From positions 35,049,304-35,113,303 of the forward strand of contig NC_092671.1 in assembly GCF_964355755.1 (NCBI RefSeq): a DNA stretch of 64,000 bases. Direction: 5' to 3'. This document shows positions 19,619 to 31,260 of this stretch, piece by piece (the first letter of the stretch is position 1; the number at the start of each line of letters is the position of its first letter). Source of the stretch: Antedon mediterranea. Its lineage: Eukaryota > Echinodermata > Crinoidea > Comatulida > Antedonidae. The notes below the pieces were generated by a model. That model did not search any database, had not been told where the DNA came from, and saw only the letters and a list, made by a program, of their open reading frames with translations. Both the position numbers and the translations under genes were made by a program.

Positions 19619-19764
19619 CCAATAGCGATCAACCTGCACTATTTATTAGTAAAACTTTATCTTCTTCCAGACTTGTTATTACTCCTGTTTAAAATGCATT
19701 TACTTGCCGAATGTAAAAGAAAAAGTAACGGGTATTAGACAATGATTTTGAATGTATGAATTTA

Positions 19765-20403
19765 ACTTCTGTTCACACTATGAAACTTCATTAAAGGGTT
19801 GTTCAAACGCATAATGTTCAGATACCCAAAAGACACACAAAAGCACTTTTACAGTAATAGTATAGTTTGATTAAGCCTGTGTTCACATTATGAAATTGTA
19901 TTCAGGATTGTTCACACATAACAAAGGTCTTTACTTTTAAGATCGTTGATTTATTACTTATGTCTGTGTAAATGAATATGAGTTTATGAGTATTATTAGT
20001 ACTGTACATGGTCTTTGTGAAACTGTCTTATGTTAATCTAATCCTATAGTGTTTGTACTAGTCTTATTTAATTCATACACATTTAAAATCAAGTAGCTTA
20101 GTTTAATGCCATCACAGTAATGTGTGAATATCCAAATAGAGATCATTTAATTTCAAGTGATGACCTATGACCTATGCGTTGATGGTAATCGTCTACCAAC
20201 CACCAAATCTGTTTCAAGGAAAGGAATAGAGTGAGCATGCTATGCACGATGAATTAACAATTAAGTGGTCTCTAATTGTAAATCGAAAAAGCTCTCTAAT
20301 AACAACCACTAATCAACAATATAACGTGACCATAATGATCACCATGTCACGTGAATCCGTTGTTTAGATTATTTTTTTTTTCTGTTCATAGTGTGAACAA
20401 AGT
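19765..20403. mobile_element. 639-bp inverted-repeat element, TSD TTA, just after the RING-CH gene
   Basis: The left end ACTTCTGTTCACACTATGAA is mirrored at the right end (TTCATAGTGTGAACAAAGT). TTA stands outside both ends (19762-19764 and 20404-20406). An internal near-copy of the left end ('gcctgtgttcacattatgaa') lies at 19877. It begins about 145 bp after the stop codon and may overlap the 3' UTR. No coding capacity was seen. Confidence 0.7.
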
Positions 20404-20524
20404 TTACATATGATTTTCACTTAGCGGCGATTCCTTGGTACGGATGCTATTGATGGATACAGTAGAAATAATACTGATAATGGCCGATGATGTACCGATT
20501 TGTTATTCGTCCTCTGCTGGCTAA

Positions 20525-20658
20525 ATCTGGGTTCCCACTTAGACGTAAGACAACGATATAAACACAACGTATGTGAGTTGACCAATCACAAGCAACAGTC
20601 CATCCATTCACGATTGGTTACTTATGTTGTTGCGCTGCGTTCAAGTTGGAACCTAGCT
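20525..20658. mobile_element. 134-bp MITE, TWA-flanked
   Basis: ATCTGGGTTCCCACTTAGAC faces the reverse complement of GTTCAAGTTGGAACCTAGCT. The flanks are TAA (20522-20524) and TTA (20659-20661), compatible with a TWA duplication that has one change. It is too short to encode a protein. Confidence 0.65.
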
Positions 20659-20808
20659 TTAAATATATAGGGTTTAAGATTATATATCTGTTTATTGCAA
20701 TGACAACAGTTAAGAATGAACCTTTCTACTTAATTATTTTATCATATTTTAGTAAAATATAATATATACTGCTATTAATAGCAAAAATAATGCACAAAGC
20801 AACAAACA

Positions 20809-20834
20809 CATATATATATATATATATATATATA
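20809..20834. repeat. (TA)n microsatellite
   Basis: Thirteen or so uninterrupted TA units. Confidence 0.95.
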
Positions 20835-21252
20835 ATTACACATTTTTGCTTCGCATGTATATATTTTTTCGAGCATAATATTTCCTACAACTCCCTCTCA
20901 TTTATCGTTTTCACTTTGAATTTTTAACTGTATAGTAGTTAGCTTTTCACATATTTGTTTAATGGTAGCAGAAAGTAAAGTCCATTGATAGAACTTGGTG
21001 CTCAGTAAACACTAAGGTTATGTTGACCCAATGTCAATACTTGCTATTTACTAGTGCTCTGGATTTATGATTGAAGGAACCACTAAAATGCATATCTAGT
21101 AATTGTCCAAATTCTAAATTTAAGACCTTATTTGCTTACAATGATATCACTAGTCTATTAAGTGACTATAGACATTGTGGCCGATTAGTTCTAGTAGTTC
21201 TGCATACACCTGAAAGTCGAGTTAATTAATAATGTAAAATCTGTCTCATGTA

Positions 21253-21400
21253 TATAGAATCATAGGCAAATTCTTTGATAGAGTGTCACATATTATATAT
21301 TACATGTGATGCTTGTATAAGGCCATAGATACAATATATTATAGATGTCACATGTGTTAATATGTGACACAGTGTTTCAGAATTTGCCTACGGTACTGGA
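21253..21400. mobile_element. Palindromic element, 'GTGTCACAT' family, copy 1
   Basis: 'aatcataggcaaattctttg' with 'agagtgtcacatatta' faces 'tatgtgacacagtg' with 'cagaatttgcctacg'. The same pairing of motifs occurs at 24225-24360. No target duplication was recognised. Confidence 0.65.
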
Positions 21401-21496
21401 CATACGGCAATATCAGGAGATTCATACTGCCATATCTGGAGATTTGTAATGTCTTGTAGATATGTAGAGAAGATAATCAGGTGGACAACATAGTTA

Positions 21497-21645
21497 TTAA
21501 GGGCATGTGGCGCAGTGTGTTGACCTTGGACTACTGACTGTGAGGTCATGGGTTCGAATCTAAAACTCGTCACATTGCTTGTATTCTTAGGCAAGACACT
21601 TTACTTACATTTGCCTCTCTCCAGTCCAGGAAATTATTATTATCA
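21497..21645 (+). mobile_element. tRNA-derived SINE, family 4
   Basis: 'gtggcgcagtgtgttgacc' (A-box) and 'gtcatgggttcgaatc' (B-box) stand at tRNA spacing, followed by a body with 'cttaggcaagacactttact', a phrase common in SINE tails. The antisense head at 18893-18978 has a similar B-box. Confidence 0.7.
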
Positions 21646-22031
21646 GTAATACCATAAATGATTTACAACTGAAGCTCTTATGACAGACTGTTTTTTAGGC
21701 TGTGGCATTAGGATTACTATGTTTTTAAAGGGATTTAGATAGGCAATAAGACTTGACAAAGTAGTGTTTTCAACCATTAGTTATAGGATCAAGGAGTTGT
21801 TGTCATCTATCAGTACCTGTCACTGCTCAGTCACCAGATCCTATTTACATAGGTACTTTTTGATGGATAGTAAAAAAAGTATTTGTTCATTGACCCTTGA
21901 TGTTCACTTTAAGGCTTTAGGGTTTATTATTCATTGTTTGTGAACATTTTATTATTAACCGCAAAATCAAATCGTAAATTTAAGATCCAATACAGTCGTT
22001 CATCTTTTTTATTTTACCAAAATCAAACTAA

Positions 22032-22229
22032 AGCTCTGTCTAAACTATCAAACTAGTTTGACAAGAAAGTGTGATGTGTGCAAATATGGTAGTGATATGC
22101 TTAAATATGGTAGTGATATGCTTAAATATGGTAATGATATGCTTAAATATGTTAATGATATGACATCATCATGTCCATATAAGCACATCACATTTTTTTG
22201 TCACAATGTTTGATAGTATAGACAGAGAT
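22032..22229 (+). mobile_element. Palindromic MITE with internal triplication
   Basis: It opens with AGCTCTGTCTAAACTATC and closes with ATAGTATAGACAGAGAT. The flanks are TAA and TTA. Its length is increased because 'atggt(a)atgatatgctta' motifs ('gatatgcttaaatatgg') are repeated four times in the middle, unlike other copies. Confidence 0.8.
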
Positions 22230-22232
22230 TTA

Positions 22233-23700
22233 CGATCTTCAAGATCCTATGACTTTAGTTTTTAGAAATCGCCAATAATGCACTAATCTTATCTTATGGT
22301 GACTCGGCTTAATATTCTTAAAATGCAACAATTTTTGTCACACATGGTATTTCATACATTATATACATACAAAACACATGCTGGTGGTACTTACAAAGAA
22401 CTAGAGACAACAAGCAATATTGTGTTAGAACTAAGTTTTTGACAAGTTTTTAGTTACGAACAAAAATCAAAACAGCTGCTTTTGGAATATATTGAAAACA
22501 TTACAGTAGATTGTAAAAGTTCTTCTGCTTTGTAATACTAAAGGTGTTTTGAATTTCCTTCTAACAAAATAATCCGTAACATGATTGGTTTGTTAAAAAG
22601 AAATCCTAAAAAAATTACAGTAGGTACAGGTTTTCTCCAAATATTTTAGAATTAAACAATTTCACAAAACTCTAAGAATTGATATTTCTGGTTGGCAAAA
22701 AAAAGTTAACGCTGGAAAGATAATTGTTTCTAATTTTCCCCACGGAAGGGTAGTAGAGTCATTACAACAATTTAGCCACTGTATTTTTGTTATTCAGATG
22801 GTTTTGCACAATACATGTATAAATATCATAATTAGTTTTGTGTATTTTCCCTCTTTAATTTACTCTTAATAACTTCTATATATCTGTATTGTAGATAACC
22901 ATTAATTGTATTTATAAAAGATATTTTCATATAATAATAATATTCATTTAACATTATGTAATGTAGTAATATCCAGAATATGAAACTTTCAAATAGTATG
23001 TACAGACATTTAAACAAAAACAAAATAACCAATTACATTAAAAAATTGTTGTCGTTGCTAGTAAAACTGACTCACACCAGTATTAATGGCCAATGGCTGC
23101 GAACTACTTTTTGAATATTTTGGTATTGCATTAAATAATATTCCTAATACTAATTGTTCAAAAACAAATCACAAATACATCTGCATATTATTTGTTATTT
23201 TCCAATCTTTATGTTTTTTCTTTTTATTTGATATTTAAATTTTCCTTTCGTAGATGATCGTGTACACCATGTCAAATCCTTATATATTATGAATAAATGT
23301 ATTTTATTCATTTAGTCTGTATAATCTCATCAGTCAATCTATGTACCATTTAAAATATACAGTAGTATGGAATACGGTATTAATTTGTTGGTTTTATAAA
23401 AATGATATATCGCCCTCTCTAGTGTATTAAACCAGATTTACTACTACTTTTACAGTTTGTGGTGCTCAGGATTTCCCCCTTCACAAGTTGGTACATAAGC
23501 AATGAAATAAAATACATTAGGTTAATAGTTGGTAAAGGCGGGGAGGTTACAGAAATAAGGTGGTTTGGTTTTTTGTTTGTCTTTTTATTTCAATGAAGGG
23601 ACATTATCTTTTCTTTGGAAGGCAATTTTAGAAAAATGTTTTTAAAATCTTCCTGGTTCCGTTCAATATTATTAAATAATACTACTCAAGTAAAGAAATG
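22233..23700. other. AT-rich spacer
   Basis: No exon, array or inverted repeat was recognised. The minus-strand 66-codon frame at 22832-23032 is low-complexity and not supported. Confidence 0.45.
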
Positions 23701-23701
23701 C

Positions 23702-23860
23702 AGTAGAACACCTATTTTGCAATACCCTTATTGAGGGGACGCATCTATTAAAATATGAAAAAAAAAACAAAGGTAATATATATATGTTCTAACACTACGT
23801 CAGACACCACTATTAAGGAGACATTTTGGGCGAACGGTGTCCCTTTAATACTGTTCTACT
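23702..23860. mobile_element. Pogo/Tc1-like MITE, 'GTGTCCC..TTAATA' family
   Basis: AGTAGAACACCTATTTTGC at the left and AATACTGTTCTACT at the right are inverted. Next to them are 'cttattgaggggacgc' and 'ggtgtccctttaata', the inner motifs of this family. The target duplication is not clear. Confidence 0.65.
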
Positions 23861-24224
23861 TATATTTTGGTTAATGCACTGACCGATTCATTTTAAAATA
23901 GGACTGCTGTGTTTTAAGTAAACGTGATGTTTAAAGGTTGAGTCTATAAGATTATACATGAAATGGTTGTTGTAATACTCCTACCAACTAGACATTCTAG
24001 TAAATCGGTACATACATATTTTTTATTTCACCCTAAAATGAGTGCATACATAATAAAATCTTTATTTAATAATTACGGTAATTTTTAACTTACTAAAGAA
24101 AGTGTATTTTGTACTGATGTTGGTACTGTAGGCCTATATATGTCTGACCTGAGGTATAAACCCCCACCCTCTAATTTCAAGGAAATAGTTGTTGTATTTT
24201 GACCCATTCACGTATCTATATGTT

Positions 24225-24360
24225 CAGTCTCATAGGAAACTTCTTTGATACAGTGTCACATATGTATCACATAATGCGACATCTGTATCATAAAACATAA
24301 CATAGGATCCACATGCGATACATACATGACACTGTATTAAACAATGTTCCTATGATACTG
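24225..24360. mobile_element. Palindromic element, 'GTGTCACAT' family, copy 2
   Basis: CAGTCTCATAGGAAACTTC with 'gatacagtgtcacatatg' faces 'catgacactgtattaaacaa' with 'gttcctatgatactg'. The copy is compact and nearly symmetrical. Confidence 0.7.
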
Positions 24361-25434
24361 GACTACTGTATAATGCCATATGGGAAGATACAGCACAGAG
24401 AATCTGTATTTTACATCTTTGTTATGTGAAATAAGAAGACACGATACAGCTTGAAGATACCATAGTGCTTGAATATTTAAAATGTTAATTAAATTCTTAA
24501 ACACTTAATACCATTTACTTTAAACATTGTATATAACCATTAAATGCATTTCAATGCCTATATTTACATTCAATTTAAACTGCTGTTTTTTACACATACC
24601 TTTTTGTAGTGTTTCTGTTTATAAATTATTTTGTATAGATAAATGTATATTGCCTGTTACCACTCTCTATCTAACCTTGTATAAATAACAGCAGAGGCTT
24701 AATAAATCATAATAGATATGCTATTGTATATAATTGTTTAAAAAAGGAAGAATTTTTATTCTTTCTTGTGTGATTTTCAAAATAGAGCAAAGTACAGCCA
24801 CTCATTATTCAAAGATATTTTTTTCAAATAATATGTTGAAGAAAGTTTGTTTTGTTTTATTTCTCTTCAATGTATTCTACATGATGCAGGTATTATTTTT
24901 AATTTGGTATAATATGCAAAAAAGGGCAAATGTTTTGTATTTTGTTAATTAGTTTAAGTTACCTAATATAATATTTGCTTGATATTAATAGTTTATAATA
25001 ATAACAATAGTTATGAAGATAGTAAATCCATAATTCCTCCTGTACTCTACCACTACTGCTTTCAATATCACTATTATTACTTTCTTTCTGCCAGTAAAGT
25101 TTCTGCCAGTAATGTTTCTGCCACTAACTAATGTTTCTAACACTAATGTTTCTGACAATACAGTTGCTTCTATTATTGTTGCAGTTATAACGTCTGCCGC
25201 TGTGGCTACTCTACTCCCTTTGCTACTTTGGGTATTGTCGCTTTTGTTGCTGATGCTACATGTGTCTTTTAACACTGAAGCTTTATTGCTACACTTTTGC
25301 TGATACAATATTGTCATCAGTATTATAATTGTTGCTGATACTATTGTCAACTGTGCTATATACTGTATGTATATGTATTTTGTCATTTTTAACTTTCAAC
25401 TTTGTTGTTGCAACTTTTGCTGATGATACATTTG
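24361..25434. other. AT-rich spacer
   Basis: From about 25100 the sequence becomes rich in 'actaatgtttctg' and 'gttgctgct' words, grading into the 77-bp array. Overlapping open frames on both strands there come from low complexity. No gene was seen. Confidence 0.45.
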
Positions 25435-25830
25435 TTGTTTAACTTTGACCTCTGTTGATACTGTTATTATCACCTTTGTTATAACTGCTGCTAAATTGTC
25501 ATTTAACTTTGACCTTTTGTTGCTACAACTGTTGATACTGTTATTGTCACCTTTGTTATAACTGCTGCTAAATTGTCATTTAACTTTGACCTTTTGTTGC
25601 TACAACTTTTGACACTGTTATTGTCACCTTTGTTATAACTGCTGCTAAATTGTCATTTAACGTTGACCTTTTGTTGCTACAACTCTTGACACTGTTATTG
25701 TCACCTTTGTTATAACTGCTGCTAAATTGTCATTTAACGTTGACCTTTTGTTGCTACAACTGTTGATACTGTTATTGTCACCTTTGTTATAACTGCTGCT
25801 AAATTGTCATTTAACTTTTCTTGCTTTTAA
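25435..25830. repeat. 77-bp tandem repeat, about 5 units
   Basis: 'gctgctaaattgtcatttaa' recurs every 77 bp from about 25487 to 25797, with 'cttttgttgctacaact' and 'actgttattgtcaccttt' between. Units differ at a few sites (gatact or gacact; tttaac followed by ttt or gtt). Confidence 0.9.
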
Positions 25831-26800
25831 CTATTACTGTCACCTTTACAAATGTCCTGCTGTTGTCACCTTTTGTACAACTGTTGCTGCTGTCTTTTTC
25901 ACTTGAAACTTTGTTGCTACAACTGCTGCTGCTGTAACAATTTTTACTATTTTTTAAATATTTCTCTTGGCAAAAACTCTACCTTAGTTACAATTGTTGC
26001 TACTGTGACTATTTTCATTTCTGCTTCTATAATTCCTCTGGTACTAATATTGTCATTTCTATTTTTTGCAACACCTGTTTCTTCTACTATAATGTATAAC
26101 CACTGATAACTAATTTGCATATACTGTACTTGTTTCATATTGCTTTGTGTTCTCTTCTTTGTATCTCCCCCTGTTTAAGTTTAATTGAATGCATATAGAT
26201 ACTGTATGTTTCAAACAAATTTATGAACAGAATGAGTAGTGGTGGTTTAATTTTGCAATGGTTTTGTAAATAAATAAAATGTGTGTATAATAGTCTTGTT
26301 CCAATACTAGTAAAGAGATAAACTTTAAAAAAAATATGAAAAAAATATTTGTATTATAACATACTGAAAAGCATAGTACAAAATGTATAACTGGGTAATT
26401 TGTTATTTTTCTGGTTGCATATGTGTTGTTTTACAATTACCTTTGTTATTCTTTATTATCGTTCTTTTTTCTATCAATTATTATGAAGTGCTACAATATT
26501 AGAATATTCTCCTGTTGTGATAGAACTAATAAAATGGAATATAATTCCATGCATAATTGTACAAAATCTAGTGTTTTGTTTTTGTTTAGGCCAAAGGTAA
26601 AAGTTTTTCAGGTGGCAGTGGTGAGCATCTTGCTTTGAGTATGGAACATGGATAATAACTGCTGTAATCAAAGCCATGGATTGCTGCTATTATGCATGTG
26701 AAGAAAAGTAGATGTCAGTTGGAAGGCACAACTATCAATGACTAAATGACTTAAAAAGTTTAATTGAGTTTCTACCAGAAATTACATCAATAATTAGAAT
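25831..26800. other. Spacer with decayed 'gttgctact' repeats
   Basis: The flank of the 77-bp array continues as decayed 'gctgctgtc' and 'gttgctac' words until about 26060. After that nothing was recognised up to the 23-bp array. Confidence 0.45.
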
Positions 26801-28279
26801 AAGTTTACTGAGCAATGTAGAGGAAGTTTACTGAGCAATGTAGAGGAAGTTTACTGAGCAATGTAGAGGAAGTTTACTGAGCAATGTAGAGGAAGTTTAC
26901 TGAGCAATGTAGAGGAAGTTTACTGAGCAAGTAGAAGAAGTTTACTGGGCAATGTAGAGGAAGTTTACTGAGCAATGTAGAGGAAGTTTACCGAGCAATG
27001 TAGATGAAGTTTACCGAGCAATGTATAGGAAGTTTACTGAGCAATGTAGAGGAAGTTTACTGAGCAATGTAGAGGAAGTTTACTGAGCAATGTAGAGGAA
27101 GTTTACTGAGCAAAGTAGAGGAAGTTTACTGAGCAATGTAGAGGAAGTTTACTGAAGTTTACTGAGCAATGTAGAGGAAGTTTACTGAGCAATGTAGAGG
27201 AAGTTTACTGGGCAATGTAGAGGAAGTTTACTGAGCAATGTACAGTAAGTTTACTGAGCAACGTAGAGGAAGTTTACTGGGCAATGTAGAGGAAGTTTAC
27301 TGAGCAATGTAGAGGAAGTTTACTGAGCAATGTAGAGGAAGTTTACTGGGCAATATAGAGGAAGTTTACCGAGCAATGTAGATGAAGTTTACCGAGCAAT
27401 GTATAGGAAGTTTACTGAGCAATGTAGAGGAAGTTTACTGAGCAATGTAGAGGAAGTTTACTGAGCAATGTAGAGGAAGTTTACTGAGCAATGTAGAGGA
27501 AGTTTACTGAGCAATGTAGAGGAAGTTTACTGAGCAAAGTAGAGGAGGTTTACTGAGCAGTGTAGAGGAAGTTTACTGGGCAATGTAGAGGAAGTTTACT
27601 GAGCAATGTAGAGGAAGTTTACTGAGCAATGTAGAGGAAGTTTACTGAGCAATGTAGAGGAAGTTTACTGGGCAATGTAGAGGAAGTTTACTGAGCAATG
27701 TATAGTAAGTTTACTGAGCAATGTAGAGGAAGTTTACTAGGCAATGTTGAGGGTTTACTAGGCAATGTAGATGAAGTTTACTGAGCAATGTAGAGGAAGT
27801 TTACTGAGCAACGTAGAGGAAGTTTACAGAGCAATGTAGAGGAAGTTTACTAAGCAATGTAGAGGAGGTTTACTGAGCAATGTAGAGGAAGTTTACTGAG
27901 CAATGTAGAGGAAGTTTACTGAGCAATGTAGAGGAAGTTTACTGAGCAACGTAGAGGAAGTTTACAGAGCAATGTAGAGGAAGTTTACTAAGCAATGTAG
28001 AGGAGGTTTACTGAGCAATGTAGAGGAAGTTTACTGAGCAATGTAGAGGAGGTTTACTGGGCAATGTAGAGGAAGTTTACTGAGCAATGTAGAGGAAGTT
28101 TACTGAGCAATGTAGAGGAAGTTTACTGGGCAATGTAGAGGAAGTTTACTGAACGATGTAGAGGAAGTTTACTGAGCAATGTAGAGGAAGTTTACTAAGC
28201 AATTTAGAGGTTTACTGAGCAATGTAGAGGAAGTTTACTAGGCAATGTTGAGGAAGTTTACTGGGCAATGTAGAGGAAG
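26801..28279. repeat. 23-bp satellite array, about 64 units
   Basis: The unit is 'gaggaagtttactgagcaat' plus 'gta'. Common variants are tactggg, taccgag, aacgtag, tatagg and gaggagg. Variant combinations recur at fixed distances (for example 27001 and 27379; 27809 and 27947), which shows blocks of several units were duplicated together. The unit contains stops in every frame, so it does not code. It ends abruptly at 'gaggaagtgagttatag'. Confidence 0.95.
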
Positions 28280-28528
28280 TGAGTTATAGTACTGTCCATT
28301 GGTGGTGACATGGAGATCAATTGGATATCCAACGATGACATCTGCTGAAGAAATATGCAGACATGTGCAGTACAAGAAGGTATGATTAGTTAATTAACAG
28401 AAATTCATTGCTATTGGAAACACCACCTATTGGTACCTTTCCCCAGATTTAGAAAACAATTTATCTTTTTTTGTGTAAGGCTAATAGACGTTTTTAGTCG
28501 CGTGGACGCGACTCTATAGTTCACTATG

Positions 28529-28577
28529 TCGGTCGGTCGGTCGGTCGGTCTGTCTGTCGGTCTGTCTGTCGGTCCGG
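28529..28577 (+). repeat. GTCG/GTCT tetranucleotide run
   Basis: About 11 tetranucleotide units between 'cactatg' and 'ccggtatcac'. A shorter run with the same flanks is at 29154-29190. Confidence 0.9.
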
Positions 28578-29153
28578 TATCACTATGCATGTTATCGCTT
28601 TCTGACCTTATCTTGATATCAGTTTAATCTAGCTAAGTCAATTTTTCACAGTATATTCCTTATGGCCAGGAATCGATGTGGTTATGTTTTCACGGTGTGC
28701 ACAATACAAAATTACGCGGTCTACGCACGATTTTACGAATTCACGTTTGTAATCATATCTTCACAACCATGAATCACAATTAAATAAAATTTGGTACTCA
28801 TAAATTTCAGGGCATAAATCATCATATGGCAATACAATTACATGCGTACGCGCGCTTGAAATTTTCAAAATTTATTTTCGATGAAATAAGAGTACGTTTC
28901 AGGCAATTTTAAGCGTTTACAAAATTGCCATGAGTGCGAAGATTTTTGCGCGCGCACTGCGCGTTAAATGTTATTGCGCACTCTTTTTGCACGATTTCTG
29001 TTTTCTTGACTTACTTTTCAACTAGAAATTACGTTATACGAGCACGTCAAAAGTGACAGGCTACGCACGTGTAAATTAAAAAAATATAAATGTTTTTAAA
29101 CATTTCAACATTTTTAAACATGTTCAGTAATTTCGATCAGTATAGTTCACTAT

Positions 29154-29190
29154 GTCGGTCGGTCTGTCGGTCGGTCGGTCTGTCGGTCCG
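29154..29190 (+). repeat. GTCG/GTCT tetranucleotide run, second copy
   Basis: About 8 units with the same flanks as 28529-28577. Confidence 0.9.
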
Positions 29191-29282
29191 GTATCACTAT
29201 GCATTGTAGCACGCGACTTAATGGCTGTTGGCCTTGTTTCGTTCTCTTCTACTTTGTTTCGTTACTTTCTTTCCTAACTCAT

Positions 29283-29925
29283 TTCTGTTTGCAAACTAAA
29301 GACTGCTAGTTTTGACTAGAGGAACGAATTTTCGACAAGTTTATGAAAACTTTTCTTGCAATTCAAGAGTTCGCTTGACTTTGCAAACAAACCTTTGCTG
29401 TTTTAAAAAAAAAGTTTACTAGTCCGTGTATCGTCTGATGCAAGTTATTCAGCACTATGAGATTAACTAATACCAAACTTTATTTTAAACTCTCCCAGTT
29501 TGTGATACCTTTCGGCAATACTGTAGTTTAATTGGTCACATGACTACAAAGACGCATTGATTTGCTGAGTTCACAAACCTTCTGCAAACCTGTTTTTTGC
29601 AGTTTATCGACGTTTGTTCAACTGATCTATACTAGCGAACGTTTGCAACCAAAGTTAAGTTTTATTTACAAATAGATAGTGTGGATAGTCTAGTAGAACT
29701 GCTAGCAAACTTTACCAAACTTTTGTTTACAAACTCTTAGTTTGTCATTGTTTGGAGAAGTTTGTGATTCCATGTCTAGACTTAAACCTTGTGTACAAAC
29801 TCTGAGTTTATTAAGAATGGTTTCCAAAGTTTGACAAACTGTATAGAAAACAAGTTTGCAGAAGTCTACACTTTAGCTAACAAACTCTAGAAAATTCTGT
29901 GTTTGTAAACTGAATGAATTTTTAA
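29283..29925. repeat. Region dense in 'GTTTGCAAAC'-like words
   Basis: 'tttgcaaac', 'gtttacaaac' and 'aactttacc/aagtttg' words occur in both orientations well over ten times. Outer parts are loosely inverted ('ctgtttgcaaactaaag' near the start, 'tgtgtttgtaaactg' near the end). This looks like an old fold-back element whose ends can no longer be defined. Confidence 0.45.
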
Positions 29926-29929
29926 AATT

Positions 29930-31260
29930 ACACTTAGGCCGAATAATATATGTAGGCCACTGACGTCATTCAGAATTTTTCAGAAACTCAGTGTGTTTCA
30001 GAATTCTTGAAAGAGATTTTATGTCCTTTTAATATCATATATCAACATATTTGTTTAATATTCTTCACCATACAAACCCTCTAACAATAATTATGCGCCT
30101 TTCTGAAAAAAAAAATTGGAAGAGTTTCATAGAAATCACGTTATGATTCATTTATTCGGGGGCACAACAACCAACTTTGTACAGATCAGGGATTCTTCTC
30201 TAAATGAATTGATAATTGTTTTATTATCAAACATCGCCGGAGTAACTGTTGTCTGAATAAGATTCACATTTTGACAAAACTACACATGACAGTTTTAGAA
30301 CAATCGAGAGATTGACAGTGTTTCTATTTCTTTAAAAAAATGACATTCATTTATCTATAAATCAAGTAAATATGCTGCAGGCGTGATGATGGCCTACAAG
30401 ATTATATAGCAATTCTGTAAAAAAATAGGAATTGTGTTTGATCATTATTTTGGAACGTATCCAAGCAATTTTATTAAGGGATTGGAAAAGAAATAAACGT
30501 ACTCTTAGATCCTATGTCTGAGTTCTTTCTTTAAATGGTGAAGTTGAGTGTTTGATTGGCATCTTTTATTAGGCCTTTCTTTGTTTTATTCCTCACTCAT
30601 TCTGCTATCTATCGTAGGCGCAGCCTACTAACCATATTTTGTATTGGTTTCTTCTTCTAAAAATTCTAAAATGGCTGCCTCTTCTTTCTCAGTTTGTACG
30701 TTTATATTATCATGTTCAGTATGTTGTTGTGTCTTCTTTAATTGTCCGTTTTATTTAAACCAAACTAAAGTTATTTTATTTTTTTAGACTGATACCGGCA
30801 AATCGTAATAATATATGATGTGATTCTGATTCTGTTCTATTATAAGTAGCCTGCCGCTTGTTTCAATCTTTCTTCTTCTGGCCGTCCCGCTGGTTCGGGC
30901 GCTTTTTTCAATCTTTCTTCTGTCAGACCGCCAGTGCATCCGGGCCTCTAACTATCCATTATTACTATTCAACTAGTTTTTTAAATATTTTTTCAGGTCA
31001 CCTTCATCTTATTTTGGGTTTTGTCTCCTTTCTTTTTCCCTATTTCATATCTGGTTGCCAAATCGAGTCCTGCAAGTTTCAATAGTGTATTTTTAAAAGT
31101 TGACTGGGTATTGAGAAATTGGCTTCATAATAGGGTATATTTTTGTAATTTATAATGAAAGTTTGATTTTTAAAATATCTCAATCTAAAAAAAAAGTTGT
31201 GTTTTAACCGATTGAAATACAATTGTTTCCATTTTCAGTTTTAAATAAAGCGCTTTCATC
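29930..31260. other. Spacer upstream of the possible second gene
   Basis: No array or inverted repeat was recognised. The 75-codon plus frame at 30858-31085 is rich in Phe and Ser with pyrimidine-run codons and does not resemble a known domain. Some promoter elements of the gene that may start at about 31.3 kb could lie here. Confidence 0.4.

Larger units (their letters stand above)
28477..29235. mobile_element. 759-bp element with 'AAGGCYAAYAG' TIRs and GTCGG runs
   Basis: The left end AAGGCTAATAGACGTTTTTA with 'gtcgcgtggacgcgac' faces the right end 'gcacgcgacttaatgg' with 'ctgttggcctt'. Inside each end is the same module: 'tagttcactatgtcggtcgg', a run of ggtc/tgtc tetranucleotides, and 'ccggtatcactatgcat'; the modules are direct, not inverted, copies. 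The middle is richer in CpG and in 'gcgcgcactgcgcg' words than its surroundings. No ORF and no sure target duplication. Class unknown. Confidence 0.7.

Noticed and set aside
24985-26106. Overlapping Thr/Val- or Cys-rich ORFs on both strands
   Set aside because: Low-complexity 'gttgctact' repeats open several frames at once; no conserved domain.
26801-28279. CRISPR array
   Set aside because: The 23-bp units are contiguous with no unique spacers, and the window is animal DNA.
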